Shown here: positions 17,959 to 27,532 of the stretch, piece after piece
Numbering within the stretch: position 1 is the stretch's first letter
How the letters are laid out: every line of letters starts with the position of its first letter
Assembly: GCF_009833965.1 (NCBI RefSeq)
Contig: NZ_CP047165.1
Coordinates: 806,001 to 870,000 of the forward strand
Direction: 5' to 3'
DNA length: 64,000 nt
Origin: Pelistega ratti
GTDB lineage: Bacteria; Pseudomonadota; Gammaproteobacteria; Burkholderiales; Burkholderiaceae_B
Translations under genes and position numbers: made by a program
Notes under the pieces: model-generated
Database searches by the model: none
What the model was told of the DNA's origin: nothing
Seen by the model: the letters and a program-made list of their open reading frames with translations, nothing else

Positions 17959-18510
17959 CTATTCTTCTGGATAGTTTACTTCTAAAATAATAAGCTCTTG
18001 AGGGCCTGATGGTGTCGTTAAATTAACGCTATCCCCCTCTCGAGCTTTTAATAAGGCTTTGGCTACAGGAGAAATCCAGCTAATTTTACCATTAAGTGGA
18101 TCAGCCTCATCAACACCAACAATCGTTACTTCGATGACTTCGCCATCTTGATTTTCATACTGTACCGTTGCACCAAAAAATACCTGATCTTTATTAGGTT
18201 GTGTCGCTGGATTAATAACCTCAGCGATATCCAATCTTTTTGTCAAAAATCGAATACGTCTATCAATTTCACGCAATCGCTTCTTTCCATACAGATAATC
18301 ACCATTTTCAGAACGATCACCATTTGATGCTGCCCAAGATACGACTGAAACAACCTCTGGGCGCTCCACTTTTACCAAATGTTCTAACTCTTTTCGCAAC
18401 ATTTGATACCCTTGTACGGTCATATAATTTTTGATACCTTTCGGCAATGATGGCTCTTGTTGATCATCATCTTCTTCTCTATCGGTTTCTTTTGTAAATG
18501 CTTTACTCAT
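17959..18510 (-). CDS. greB: Transcript cleavage factor GreB
   Basis: Elongation factor of 183 residues that enters the secondary channel of RNA polymerase and stimulates cleavage of backtracked RNA. The N-terminal coiled coil with the acidic tip is clear (SNGDRSENGDYLYGKKRLRE, about 66-85), followed by the FKBP-like C-terminal domain ending in LIILEVNYPE. The tip and the YLYGKKRLREIDRR segment fit GreB rather than GreA. It carries an acidic N-terminal extension of about 28 residues (TDREEDDDQQEP). It is followed upstream on the same strand by rnm, 25 bases away, so the two may be cotranscribed. Confidence 0.92.
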   Translation of the reverse strand: MSKAFTKETDREEDDDQQEPSLPKGIKNYMTVQGYQMLRKELEHLVKVERPEVVSVVSWAASNGDRSENGDYLYGKKRLREIDRRIRFLTKRLDIAEVINPATQPNKDQVFFGATVQYENQDGEVIEVTIVGVDEADPLNGKISWISPVAKALLKAREGDSVNLTTPSGPQELIILEVNYPEE

Positions 18511-18535
18511 TATTTCACTATTTTAAATATAAAGT

Positions 18536-19378
18536 TTATAAAAACGTATGCCATACTGGTGTTAAACCAAAATCAATATCAGGGACACAACCAAGCATCA
18601 TTTTTTTAGGATCAACACCATGAAAATCCGAACCACAAGAGGCTAAAAAACCATATCGTTTTGCCACATCTGCATACTGCTGATATTGCTCTGGACGGTG
18701 AGAACCTGTCACTACCTCAATGGCTTGTCCCCCTAATGATTTAAATTGGTCAAAAAGTACAGCAAACTCCATTTCTGAATACTTATAACGCCCCGGATGT
18801 GCAATCACAGCGATGCCTCCAGCCCCTATAACCCAATTGATCGCTTGCTCTAAGGTTGCCCAAGCACCTGCTACATAGGCCTTTTTGCCATCACCTAGGT
18901 AGATATCAAATGCTTCTTGAAGATGATGACAAAATCCCTGATTAACCATATAGCGTGCAAAATGTGTCCGACTTAATAAATCAGGATTTCCTGCCAAGGC
19001 TAATGCCCCTTCAAAAGCTCCCTCAAGACCAAATGATGTTAATAAAGATGCCATCTTATGTGCCCGTGCTACTCTATCTTCTCTAAGACGCTGTAACCCC
19101 TCTAGTAAAGCGGTATGGTGAATATCATAGTTTAGCCCGACCATATGTAAGGTTTTTCCTAGCCATGTTACTGAAATTTCAATCCCTGTAATATAGCGTA
19201 TTCCCAAATCACTTGCCGCTTGTTGAGCCTCTTGCTGCCCCCCTACTTCATCATGATCGGTTAAACTCCATACTTTTACCCCATTCTGGTACGCCAATGA
19301 GGCTAAGGCAGAAGGGGTATAAATACCATCAGATACCGTAGAATGGCAGTGTAGATCAATAGAAGAATAACGGGTCAT
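18536..19378 (-). CDS. rnm: PHP-domain phosphoesterase RNase AM / nucleoside 3',5'-bisphosphatase (TrpH-like)
   Basis: Metal-dependent PHP phosphoesterase of 280 residues. The metal-binding motifs are in order: DLHCHSTVSDG at about 8-18, LTDHDEVGG (about 38-46), a conserved Glu in TGIEIS (about 65), AHPGRY (about 191) and the C-terminal CGSDFHGVD (about 240-248). E. coli YciV/RNase AM and Chromobacterium TrpH-type proteins have this arrangement and remove 5' nucleotides from RNA or dephosphorylate pAp. It starts with ATG at 19378 and lies 25 bases before greB on the same strand. Confidence 0.88.
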   Translation of the reverse strand: MTRYSSIDLHCHSTVSDGIYTPSALASLAYQNGVKVWSLTDHDEVGGQQEAQQAASDLGIRYITGIEISVTWLGKTLHMVGLNYDIHHTALLEGLQRLREDRVARAHKMASLLTSFGLEGAFEGALALAGNPDLLSRTHFARYMVNQGFCHHLQEAFDIYLGDGKKAYVAGAWATLEQAINWVIGAGGIAVIAHPGRYKYSEMEFAVLFDQFKSLGGQAIEVVTGSHRPEQYQQYADVAKRYGFLASCGSDFHGVDPKKMMLGCVPDIDFGLTPVWHTFL

Positions 19379-19700
19379 TTATTTAAACCTTAAACATAAT
19401 ACGATTGATTTGGCTTATATGAATTACTACTAATTACTTATCATACAATATTTAATTATTTTAATCGTCTATATATCCATAAAACGCTATTTTAACGATA
19501 ATTAACACTTATTAAATCATAGGGATTTTTTATAATTGCCTAAAATACCAGATTTAGTTAAGAAGGACAAAAATAGTCAGTTTAGCCATCTCAAATAAGC
19601 CATTTTCAATATAGAATAGACACCCTTCCTTTTTAGGTAAAATACAATAATTTCCCCATTCTTAGTAGCAGTTATTACCAATAAAAACCATTAATAAGTG
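19379..19700. other. 322-bp AT-rich intergenic region
   Basis: Lies between the rnm start and the comEC stop, both on the minus strand. No ORF, RNA gene or strong hairpin is visible; it should hold the rnm promoter. Confidence 0.5.
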
Positions 19701-22214
19701 CTATCTATGCCAATATCGCCTATGTTTCTCTCGCCATTGTTCATGCTGCAGTCCTAGTACCATAGAGCGAAAATAAAGTGCCCCTGTTTCTGCTGTATTC
19801 AAAAATAGACTTCCCTGCTTTTGCCATGCTTCTTTAACTACTTGGTGAGGGTGCTTAAATTGATTATTAAACCCTGTTTGTGCAAAGGCAATCTGTGGTG
19901 ATACCTGTTCAATAAATATCTGACTTGAAGAAGAGTGAGAACCATGATGAGGAACTTGTACAATATCATAGGGGTGCCACTGTATCTCTTTTTCTTGTGC
20001 CTTACCAATATCACCAGTTAATAGCACTCTATGATACTTTCCTTCAATAGACAGTACACAGCTCTGCTCATTTTTCGATTTTATCGGTAAAGTAGTAATG
20101 GGTTTATTTAAAAATCGAAAAACGACCCCATCAAAAGAAAAACTTACCCCTTTAGCACAAACTTGATAAGATAAATCAGGATTTACACTACTAATCTCTC
20201 TATCCAAAAGTCTAGCCTCATAGTCGATAAAGGCATCCACTTTAAAAGAAGCATAGACGTTATGGATAAAAAATTGTTCTACCAGCGAAGACATCCCCCC
20301 ACTATGATCAAGATCGGCATGAGAAACCACCAAAGCATCTAACTGCTTGATACCTAAAGCTCTAAAGGCTGGTAGTAATACTCTTTCACCTGAATTATTA
20401 TTCACTGAACTTCTGATTCCTGTATCAAATAACATATAGTGATGACGTGTTTTAACCAAAATAGCCCCTCCCTGACCAATATCAAAAGCCCACATCTGCC
20501 ATTCACCCTCTGCAATTGTTTTATCTTGAAAATAAAAAGCAGGAAGCAATAAAAAAATAGCTAATCCTTTAAAAGGAATACCTTGGGGTAATAACCCTAG
20601 CAAAATACCAACAACACATAAAGCAAGTACCCATATCGGTTGGTCGGCAAAATCAATCATTGCCCATGATAGTTCACTTAACCATTGACTTAATTGCATC
20701 ACTTTTTCGAGTAAATAATGACAACTATCCGCTATCCACTGATTTAACGTATCCCATGGGTTTATAACACTCAAGATGCCCAAACATAATGCCATTGGTG
20801 TAATAATCATCCCTACCGTAAAAATCGCATAGGCATTAACTAATGGAGCAATCAATGAAATCTGATGAAAAAAGACCATTAAGAAAGGGGCTAAAGCAAT
20901 AGTCATCGCTCCTTGCAACACCACCCACTCTTTTAATAAAACCATATAGGGTGAATACGTAGATGTGGCTTGTTGTTGATGAATTTTAGCCAATTGAAAG
21001 CGTGCTAATAATTGATGCAATACAGCAACCGCCCCAAAAGATAAATAAAAACCAGTCGTTAATATCGCCCAAGGATCAAGTAATAGAACAAACACTGCTA
21101 CAACTAAAAATAAGGAAGGTAATGATAGTTTATATTTAAATAATTGCATCAGATAAACCATCAATAACATCAAAAAAGTCCGTTGCGCAGGTACTCCCCA
21201 CCCAGCTAATAAACAATAGAGTAAAGCCGTTAATACAGCAATACCACCTGCTATTAACCAAATATTTATAAATTCACTTAGTCGTTTATATTTGTATCTT
21301 ATTCTTTTTAATAAAAATAGTGTTATTAACGCTGCCAAACCAGATAGCATCGTAATATGAGAACCACTGATTGACACTAAATGTATCATACCTGTTTGAT
21401 TAAATAACTTCCAGTCCTCTTGTGTAATCCCTTGTTGATCCCCCATCACTAATGCCAAAATAACCGCTCCATAACGCTTTCCCTCTAAAAAGGGTTGCAT
21501 ATTTGCACGTACATCATGCCGCCAACTTTGAATCCATGTGGATAAAGTATGGTCTGCTGTTTTAAGTAAAGTAGGTGTCCCTTTTACCGTACCTAAAGCA
21601 CGAATATTTTCACGAAAAAGAAATTGTTCATTATCAAAACCACCCGGATTTAGTAAGGTATTAGGAACTTTAAGTTTTAATGACATCTCCCATACTTGTC
21701 CGGGACGGATCAACGGTATATGATCGGCAGTTTTTTTTTGATAAAGATTAAATTGTTTACTCAATAGCCATTGCACCCGTATCGTGTCAGGAATACCCTT
21801 TAAAAATGGTGCATCAAGTACCTCCACATCAAACCGTACACTATCTGTATCATATAAAGCAATATCCGTTACTCGCACAAGCAAACGACTTACTTTACCA
21901 ATATGTTCCTCTGCTAATACATTATCTAAACGTTGATGAGCTAACCATAAACAATAGCTAAAAGCAAGTATAAAGCCCAATAAGTAAAATAAGATAGACT
22001 TTATCCCTTGTTGATAGGTTTGATAAAAAACCATTATTTTGTTACTTAAAGAAGCGGTATAAGGCTTTTTATACCCATAAATACCCAAGCACCCAATACT
22101 CAATACAAATATAGAAATGAGTAAGTAATAAGTAACTGTTAGTGGAGGCAACACACTTAAATACTGTGTCAATCCAACACCACTTACCATACCAATACAA
22201 AAGCGTAATAACAT
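19701..22214 (-). CDS. comEC: DNA uptake channel protein ComEC/Rec2
   Basis: Inner-membrane protein of 837 residues that carries one DNA strand into the cytoplasm during natural transformation. The N terminus has membrane segments and a soluble OB-like domain (about 100-215); the central competence domain (about 240-520) has many membrane helices and the motif LVSISGSHITML. The C-terminal metallo-beta-lactamase-like domain (about 570-837) holds VSHADLDHSGG near residue 630 and VPHHGSHSSSS. The frame is intact and full length, so the host probably can import DNA, which bears on the foreign islands in this window. It is transcribed alone, with tatD 100 bases upstream on the same strand. Confidence 0.93.
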   Translation of the reverse strand: MLLRFCIGMVSGVGLTQYLSVLPPLTVTYYLLISIFVLSIGCLGIYGYKKPYTASLSNKIMVFYQTYQQGIKSILFYLLGFILAFSYCLWLAHQRLDNVLAEEHIGKVSRLLVRVTDIALYDTDSVRFDVEVLDAPFLKGIPDTIRVQWLLSKQFNLYQKKTADHIPLIRPGQVWEMSLKLKVPNTLLNPGGFDNEQFLFRENIRALGTVKGTPTLLKTADHTLSTWIQSWRHDVRANMQPFLEGKRYGAVILALVMGDQQGITQEDWKLFNQTGMIHLVSISGSHITMLSGLAALITLFLLKRIRYKYKRLSEFINIWLIAGGIAVLTALLYCLLAGWGVPAQRTFLMLLMVYLMQLFKYKLSLPSLFLVVAVFVLLLDPWAILTTGFYLSFGAVAVLHQLLARFQLAKIHQQQATSTYSPYMVLLKEWVVLQGAMTIALAPFLMVFFHQISLIAPLVNAYAIFTVGMIITPMALCLGILSVINPWDTLNQWIADSCHYLLEKVMQLSQWLSELSWAMIDFADQPIWVLALCVVGILLGLLPQGIPFKGLAIFLLLPAFYFQDKTIAEGEWQMWAFDIGQGGAILVKTRHHYMLFDTGIRSSVNNNSGERVLLPAFRALGIKQLDALVVSHADLDHSGGMSSLVEQFFIHNVYASFKVDAFIDYEARLLDREISSVNPDLSYQVCAKGVSFSFDGVVFRFLNKPITTLPIKSKNEQSCVLSIEGKYHRVLLTGDIGKAQEKEIQWHPYDIVQVPHHGSHSSSSQIFIEQVSPQIAFAQTGFNNQFKHPHQVVKEAWQKQGSLFLNTAETGALYFRSMVLGLQHEQWREKHRRYWHR

Positions 22215-22313
22215 AAACCATCAATATATAAAAAGATAGTGTATTATTTATCACTCGATCTTAAATACCAATAACTACTGTTTACATTTATCCTAGAGGG
22301 ATTACCCTAATAT

Positions 22314-23129
22314 TTATTGTACATAAGATAACTGCATTCTAGGCATGATACGGAGTGCATTTTGTGTGGTGATTTTTTGAATATCGTCTAGCGACATTCC
22401 TCTTAAATCAGCTAATACTTGTGCAATACGAGGTAAATTTTCTGGACTATTTCGGCGATTATCTCCTGATAACCAAGCAGGTGGAATATCAGGGGCATCC
22501 GTTTCTAATACAATAGACTGCATATCTATTTGTGTTACCAAACGGCGAATTTGTAAAGAACGCGTAAAAGTCATCGTTCCCCCAAACCCTAAACAGAAAC
22601 CCTGCTCTATAAATGCCTTAGCTTGTTGCTCACTACCATTAAAAGCATGTGCAATCCCCCCTCGTATATTCAATTGACGCAAATATTTAAGCACCATATC
22701 TTGAGAACGTCTTACATGAAGCAAAACAGGTAGCTGATATTTTTTAGCCATTTTAAGTTGCTCTTTGTAAAAAAAGAGTTGCCTTTCTCTTTCTATTCCT
22801 GTACTAATCTCTGGTACAAAGAAATCTAAGCCTATTTCCCCTATAGCGACTAAACGTATATCTTCATTATCTAATGCTGATTGAATGGCTAATTCAACAT
22901 CCGCCAAATCTTCATCTTTGGCATAACGCACATACATAGGGTGAATGCCTAAGGCATAATACCCACCCTTAAACTGTGCTGCCAATGCTTTAACAATACC
23001 TAAATTCTTTTTCATTACCGCTGGAATGACAATACCTGTTACCCCATTATTCAAACTTTTTTCAATAACAGCCATTCTATCCGTATCAAATTCTGGCGCA
23101 TCTAAGTGGCAATGTGTATCAATTAGCAT
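22314..23129 (-). CDS. TatD-family metal-dependent hydrolase (YjjV-like)
   Basis: TIM-barrel metallohydrolase of 271 residues. Metal ligands are visible in DTHCHLDAPEFD (about 4-15), AIGEIGLDFF (Glu about 99), LPVLLHVRRSQD (His about 135), the GGIAHAFNGS segment (His about 160) and LETDAPDIPP (Asp about 211). The family covers TatD DNase and D-aminoacyl-tRNA/quality-control type hydrolases; the closest pattern is YjjV/YcfH-like. It is divergent from ubiM, 64 bases away, and upstream of comEC on the same strand. Confidence 0.88.
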   Translation of the reverse strand: MLIDTHCHLDAPEFDTDRMAVIEKSLNNGVTGIVIPAVMKKNLGIVKALAAQFKGGYYALGIHPMYVRYAKDEDLADVELAIQSALDNEDIRLVAIGEIGLDFFVPEISTGIERERQLFFYKEQLKMAKKYQLPVLLHVRRSQDMVLKYLRQLNIRGGIAHAFNGSEQQAKAFIEQGFCLGFGGTMTFTRSLQIRRLVTQIDMQSIVLETDAPDIPPAWLSGDNRRNSPENLPRIAQVLADLRGMSLDDIQKITTQNALRIMPRMQLSYVQ

Positions 23130-23193
23130 AAATATATTAAAGTTTTTGGTAAAATAAAGGCTATTTTACTGTGTTTCTATCATTAGGAGGATA

Positions 23194-24378
23194 ATGATGT
23201 CTTTTGATGCCGATATTATTGTAGTAGGGGCGGGTCCTGCTGGTTTAGCTTTTTGCCGTACACTGGCTCAAAGCCCTTTAAAGGTACTTTTACTTGAAAA
23301 ACAAGAAGAAGAAAATATTAAAAACCCTGCTTTTGATGGACGAGAAATTGCTATTACGCACTCTTCTCGCCAAAGTATGCAACAACTTAATATATGGCAA
23401 CATCTTCCAAAAGATGAAATATATCTTCTACGTGATGCTAAAGTTTTTAACGGTACGTCAGATTATCAACTCCATTTTGAAGAAAAAAATCCTCGTATCC
23501 CTGGTGAAGGTTTAGGATTTTTAATTCCTAATCACTGCATTCGACAAGCTAGCTATCAAGCAGTTAAAGAGCAAAATAATGTACAAATCCGTTATGGTTT
23601 AGGTGTAAAAGACGTTGCTTTAAATGAACAAGGTGCAACCGTTACACTAGATAATGGCGAGCAAATATCTGCTCGCCTTGTTGTAGCTGCAGATAGCCGA
23701 TTCTCAAATACTCGCCGTAAAATGGGTATTGGTGCTGATTGGAATGACTTTGGTCGTACCGTACACGTTTTCCGTATGCGTCATACTAAATCGAATGAAC
23801 ATACTGCTTTTGAGTGTTTCCATTATGGTCGTACTTTGGCTATTCTCCCCCTAGAAGAACATCTCAGTAGTTGTGTAGTAACGATTGATACTCATCGTTC
23901 TCATGAGATTACCGATTTAACCCCTGAACAATTAGCACAAAGTATTATGAACCAGTTAGGACATAAACTTGGTGATATGCACATGGAAGAAACATTAGTC
24001 AGTTACCCTCTTGTCGGAGTACATGCTAAAACGTTCTATGGGGTATCATGCGCCGTTATTGGTGATGCTGCTGTTGGTATGCACCCTGTTACTGCCCAAG
24101 GCTATAACCTTGGTTTACAAAGTGCAATGATATTAGGTGGTCTTATCACAGAAGCAGCATTAGCAGGACAAGATATTGCGGCACCTAGTTTATTAGCCAA
24201 ATATGAGCGTAAACATATGTTAAGTACCAGAGCACTCTATCATGGTACTAACTTTGTGGTTAAGCTCTTTACCACTGAAAATGCACCCGCTAAACTACTA
24301 CGTTCTGCAGTTATGCGTATCAGTAATAACCTCCCCCCCGTTAAGTACTTGATTACTCGTCAATTAACGCATATTTAA
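23194..24378 (+). CDS. ubiM: FAD-dependent ubiquinone-biosynthesis hydroxylase UbiM-like (UbiH/UbiF family)
   Basis: Class A flavin monooxygenase of 394 residues acting on the ubiquinone ring. It has the FAD dinucleotide loop VVGAGPAGLAFCR at the N terminus, the DG motif region VVAADSRFSNTRR (about 167) and the second FAD motif GDAAVGMHPVTAQGYNLG (about 290-307), in which GDAAH of UbiH is replaced by GDAAV. That, and the overall sequence, fits the UbiM type (5-demethoxyubiquinol hydroxylase) found in Neisseria and some betaproteobacteria better than UbiH or UbiF. Two adjacent ATGs start the frame behind TTAGGAGG. A strong terminator follows at 24397. Confidence 0.82.
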   Translation: MMSFDADIIVVGAGPAGLAFCRTLAQSPLKVLLLEKQEEENIKNPAFDGREIAITHSSRQSMQQLNIWQHLPKDEIYLLRDAKVFNGTSDYQLHFEEKNPRIPGEGLGFLIPNHCIRQASYQAVKEQNNVQIRYGLGVKDVALNEQGATVTLDNGEQISARLVVAADSRFSNTRRKMGIGADWNDFGRTVHVFRMRHTKSNEHTAFECFHYGRTLAILPLEEHLSSCVVTIDTHRSHEITDLTPEQLAQSIMNQLGHKLGDMHMEETLVSYPLVGVHAKTFYGVSCAVIGDAAVGMHPVTAQGYNLGLQSAMILGGLITEAALAGQDIAAPSLLAKYERKHMLSTRALYHGTNFVVKLFTTENAPAKLLRSAVMRISNNLPPVKYLITRQLTHI

Positions 24379-24396
24379 GTCGTTAATCATATATAG

Positions 24397-24425
24397 AAAA
24401 GCAGGTTTAATAAGCCTGCTTTTTT
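24397..24425 (+). terminator. ubiM intrinsic terminator
   Basis: AAAAGCAGG / CCTGCTTTT stem with a 9-base loop and T run, directly after ubiM. It marks the left edge of the foreign island. Confidence 0.9.
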
Positions 24426-24430
24426 ATCAC

Positions 24431-25000
24431 TTAAATGCTCTTTAATGTATTAACTACGAGTTGAAAGGCATTTGAATGCCCTTGTCGGCTTGGATAGTAG
24501 AGATAAAACGGATCGTAAACCATGGCATTTTTCGGTAATAATTCCACCAATTCGCCACGATCTAAATAATTTTGCACATCACCCATTTGCGGCAACCAAG
24601 CAATACCTAAGCCATCCAGTACCGCTTGTGTACGAAGATGATTATTAATAGAAAATTGTGGTCTAGGGATAAATTTTACCGTTTCTTTTTTCACCTTAAA
24701 TTCCCAAGGCAACTCCGAACCGTGTTGGGCTGAAATCCACATACCAATCAAACGATGATGAGTTAATTCTTCGATTGTTTTTGGCACACCTTTTTCAGCA
24801 ATATAAGTAGGGCTTGCTACTAATGCCATTTTGAGTGGTTCAGAAATTTGTACGGCAATCATTTCAATTGCCACATCTCGTCCCAATCGTACACCAAAAT
24901 CAAAGCCCTCTTTTACAATATCCACCCAGCGATTTTCCACCACAATTTCAAGGTTAATTTGCGGATCGTGAGAGTTTTGGAATAGCGAAAGTATAAGTAA
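24431..25000 (-). pseudogene. LysR-family regulator, 5' end deleted
   Basis: The longest ORF (170 residues from a GTG at 24943) is only the effector-binding half of a LysR regulator: VENRWVDIVKEGFDFGVRLG, then LVASPTYIAEKGVP and GLGIAWLPQ. In the same frame the family sequence continues upstream (FQNSHDPQINLEIV) up to about 25000, where a stop appears and similarity ends. The DNA-binding helix-turn-helix and about 90 residues are missing. The gene is therefore a remnant cut at an island junction. It would originally have been divergent from the NTF2-like and aldo/keto reductase genes it probably regulated. Confidence 0.85.
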
Positions 25001-25100
25001 TTAATGAAATAAATTCACGACACTATCAATTTAACCCCAATTTATCTTCATTAAAATGCGGTATAAAATAATAATATACCGAGGAATAAAGGAAAACTAA

Positions 25101-25547
25101 ATGAACACTATCAAAACCTTAATTGAAAAACAAGCAATTAAAGAATTGGTGGATACTTTCTCAAACCTTTCGGATGAGAAAAATGTAGCGGCACAAGATC
25201 CATTATTTACTGAAGATGCCCATGTCACCACTTATATTGGTGGAGAAGTGTTTGCCGATATGAAAAATCGTGCCGAAATTGTAGAAGTATTTACTAATTT
25301 TTTAGCCAATTTCAAAACAGTCTATCACCTTAACGGACAATTAACCGTCACACATTTAGATGACATCCAAGCCGAAGCCATCACCTATTGCCAAGTAGCA
25401 TTGGTGGAAGAAAAAGACGGTAAAGATATTATTCATAACCATTATGTTCACTACAACGATACTTACACAAAAGTAAACGGCACATGGCTAATCAAACGCC
25501 GTATTGCCAATTTTATGATTAGCGATAGTCATGTATTAAATGCTTAA
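25101..25547 (+). CDS. NTF2-like (SnoaL-type) family protein
   Basis: Cytoplasmic protein of 148 residues with an NTF2-like pattern: N-terminal helices with KELVDTFSNLSDEK, then PLFTEDAHVTTYIGG, central strands and HNHYVHYNDTYTKVNGTWLIKRR near the C terminus. No enzyme function can be assigned. GAGGAATAAAGGAAA precedes the ATG. It is followed after 27 bases by an aldo/keto reductase on the same strand and sits beside a truncated LysR gene, a common oxidoreductase cassette layout. A one-mismatch uptake word (AAATGCGGT) lies upstream at 25054. Confidence 0.75.
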   Translation: MNTIKTLIEKQAIKELVDTFSNLSDEKNVAAQDPLFTEDAHVTTYIGGEVFADMKNRAEIVEVFTNFLANFKTVYHLNGQLTVTHLDDIQAEAITYCQVALVEEKDGKDIIHNHYVHYNDTYTKVNGTWLIKRRIANFMISDSHVLNA

Positions 25548-25574
25548 ACAACCCACTCAACAAGGAGTACAATC

Positions 25575-26420
25575 ATGCAATATATTCAACTTTCCGATAA
25601 TCAACAAATCCCTATGCTTGGTTTTGGTGTATTCCAAATTGCCCCTGAACACACGGAACAAGCGGTATTAGACGCAATTAAAGCAGGTTATCGCCATATT
25701 GATACAGCTCAAGCCTATCTGAATGAAAAAGAAGTCGGACAAGCCATTGCAAAATCAGGTGTCGATCGTAAGGAACTTTTTATTACCACCAAAGTCTGGC
25801 TCACAAATTATCTGGATGCCCGTGCATCAATTGAACGTTCTCTTGCCAAACTTGGTACGGATTATATTGATTTGGTGTTGTTACATCAGCCATTTAACGA
25901 CACTTTTTCGGCATGGCGTGATTTAATCGCACTCAAAACAGAAGGAAAAATTCACGCTATTGGGGTGAGTAATTTCACTCCCTCAGAAGTGGCAAGTCTT
26001 GGTCTTTATAGCAAAGTGATGCCTCAAGTCAATCAAATTGAAGTCAATCCGTTCCATCAACGTCCCGAACAAATCGCACAATTACAAGAAATGGGAATTA
26101 CCGTGCAGGCATGGGCGCCTTTTGCAGAAGGAATGGACGATATTTTCAATCATCCCGTATTAAAAGGCATTGCCGATAAATACCATAAAACCACCGCTCA
26201 AGTGATTGAACGTTGGCTGATTGAACAAAATATTATCGTCTTGGCAAAATCAAGTCGTGCAGAACGTATGGTAGAAAATTTAAATATCTTTGATTTCAGT
26301 TTGAATGAGGAAGATAAAAAACACATTCGCACCTTAGATCTCGGTCAATCCCATATTTTCAGACATGATGACCCTAAAGCCGTTGCCTTTTTAGCCAATT
26401 ATGAAGTGCATGGAATTTAG
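25575..26420 (+). CDS. Aldo/keto reductase
   Basis: NADPH-dependent carbonyl reductase of 281 residues. The AKR catalytic tetrad is visible: Asp in GYRHIDTAQAY (about 43), Tyr at the end of that motif (about 48), Lys in FITTKVW (about 73) and His in LVLLHQP (about 104). NFTPSEVA and the C-terminal AKSSRAERMVENLNIFDF motif complete the fold. It resembles 2,5-diketo-gluconate reductase-type AKRs (DkgA/YafB group); the natural substrate is unknown. It forms a probable two-gene unit with the NTF2-like gene and is ended by the hairpin at 26477. Confidence 0.9.
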   Translation: MQYIQLSDNQQIPMLGFGVFQIAPEHTEQAVLDAIKAGYRHIDTAQAYLNEKEVGQAIAKSGVDRKELFITTKVWLTNYLDARASIERSLAKLGTDYIDLVLLHQPFNDTFSAWRDLIALKTEGKIHAIGVSNFTPSEVASLGLYSKVMPQVNQIEVNPFHQRPEQIAQLQEMGITVQAWAPFAEGMDDIFNHPVLKGIADKYHKTTAQVIERWLIEQNIIVLAKSSRAERMVENLNIFDFSLNEEDKKHIRTLDLGQSHIFRHDDPKAVAFLANYEVHGI

Positions 26421-26476
26421 TGGGATTTTTCTCGTTATTTATTGGTAGCAAAATTTAGAAACTAAATAATAAACAT

Positions 26477-26499
26477 AAGGTGGGTAATTTACCCACCTT
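26477..26499 (+). terminator. Aldo/keto reductase terminator
   Basis: AAGGTGGGT / ACCCACCTT perfect 9-bp stem with a 5-base loop, followed by GTTTAAT. Confidence 0.8.
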
Positions 26500-26517
26500 G
26501 TTTAATACGGCATTAAT

Positions 26518-26526
26518 AAGTGCGGT
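26518..26526 (+). repeat. Pasteurellaceae uptake signal word (USS)
   Basis: AAGTGCGGT followed by TAATTTTTG, close to the extended Haemophilus consensus, in the gap before the glycosyltransferase 3' end. Confidence 0.88.
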
Positions 26527-26572
26527 TAATTTTTGTTAAGTTTTTAGACTGCTATATTGTTATTCCTATCTT

Positions 26573-27484
26573 TTATGTATAACTATCGCGTAACCGACAG
26601 CATTTTATTAAATCGCCAACAAGATTTTGTTTATCCTCCTCAGGCAACGACATAAAAAATTGAGTAGCAAAATAAAGCTCTCGTTGAATATAGGCAAATA
26701 ATCCTTCAAATAAATCGGGGTGAGATTGTTTAATATCAGCTAATTGTTCCAATTCAAATAGGATAATAGATAAAAAATCTTTAACATTTTTTGCCGGAAG
26801 TGATGCTGTTGTACTACCTATTCTCCCGACATGATATGAATAGAAAAAACTGTCATAAATAGCATATTGATGAATATGCTTAGCTAATTTGAAACTCCAT
26901 TCACTATCTTCATAACGTTTTTCGATTGGAAAGAAAATATTATTTTGGATAATGATTTCTCGCTTTACAACCTTCATACATGCACTTGAACGGTATATAG
27001 AACGAGATATGAGTAGAGAAAAATCATCGTAATAACTTCCCGATAAATCCGACTTATCAATATGAATAATATCCTGTGGTTTAGAAGGATCATGTAAATG
27101 GATGACTTTAAAGGAATGAAAAATAATATCCGGCTCATTTTTTTCTTTAATAATATTGGTAATATCGCTAAGAATACTTTTCCCTTCCCAAAAATCATCT
27201 CCGTCTAAAAACATAATATACCGACCTTTAGCCACTTTTAGACCGATATTTCTTGCGGTAGAAACGCCATTATTCGCTGTTTGAATAAAGGTTATTTGTG
27301 GAAATTGTTGAGCCAGTGAATAACAAATATCACCGGATTGATCCGTTGAACCGTCATTAATCACAATTAATTCATAGTGTTCGAAATTTTGTTGCAATAC
27401 TGAAGAGAGTGCTTTATGAACAAAGGCTTCTACATTATAAACAGGGACGATGATTGAAAATAAAGGCGAAGTATTGTGTGGCAT
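26573..27484 (-). CDS. Family 2 glycosyltransferase
   Basis: Cytoplasmic GT-A glycosyltransferase of 303 residues, probably acting on lipooligosaccharide or capsule. The nucleotide-sugar site is clear: FSIIVPVYNVE at about 9-19, LIVINDGSTDQSGD (about 38-51), NNGVSTARNIGL and the metal-binding MFLDGDDFW (about 90-98). The C-terminal half is specific to the acceptor and not identifiable. The gene is flanked on both sides by exact uptake words (26518 and 27533), each with an extended Haemophilus-like A/T tail, and it resembles surface glycosyltransferases of Pasteurellaceae. It probably entered by transformation. No other glycan genes are adjacent. Confidence 0.87.
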   Translation of the reverse strand: MPHNTSPLFSIIVPVYNVEAFVHKALSSVLQQNFEHYELIVINDGSTDQSGDICYSLAQQFPQITFIQTANNGVSTARNIGLKVAKGRYIMFLDGDDFWEGKSILSDITNIIKEKNEPDIIFHSFKVIHLHDPSKPQDIIHIDKSDLSGSYYDDFSLLISRSIYRSSACMKVVKREIIIQNNIFFPIEKRYEDSEWSFKLAKHIHQYAIYDSFFYSYHVGRIGSTTASLPAKNVKDFLSIILFELEQLADIKQSHPDLFEGLFAYIQRELYFATQFFMSLPEEDKQNLVGDLIKCCRLRDSYT

Positions 27485-27532
27485 AGTTAATAAGTCAAAA
27501 ATAGAAATTGGCTATATTCTAAATATAAGGAA

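Noticed and set aside
25054..25062. AAATGCGGT followed by an A/T-rich tail
   Set aside because: One mismatch to the uptake word; noted as possibly decayed but not used as evidence.
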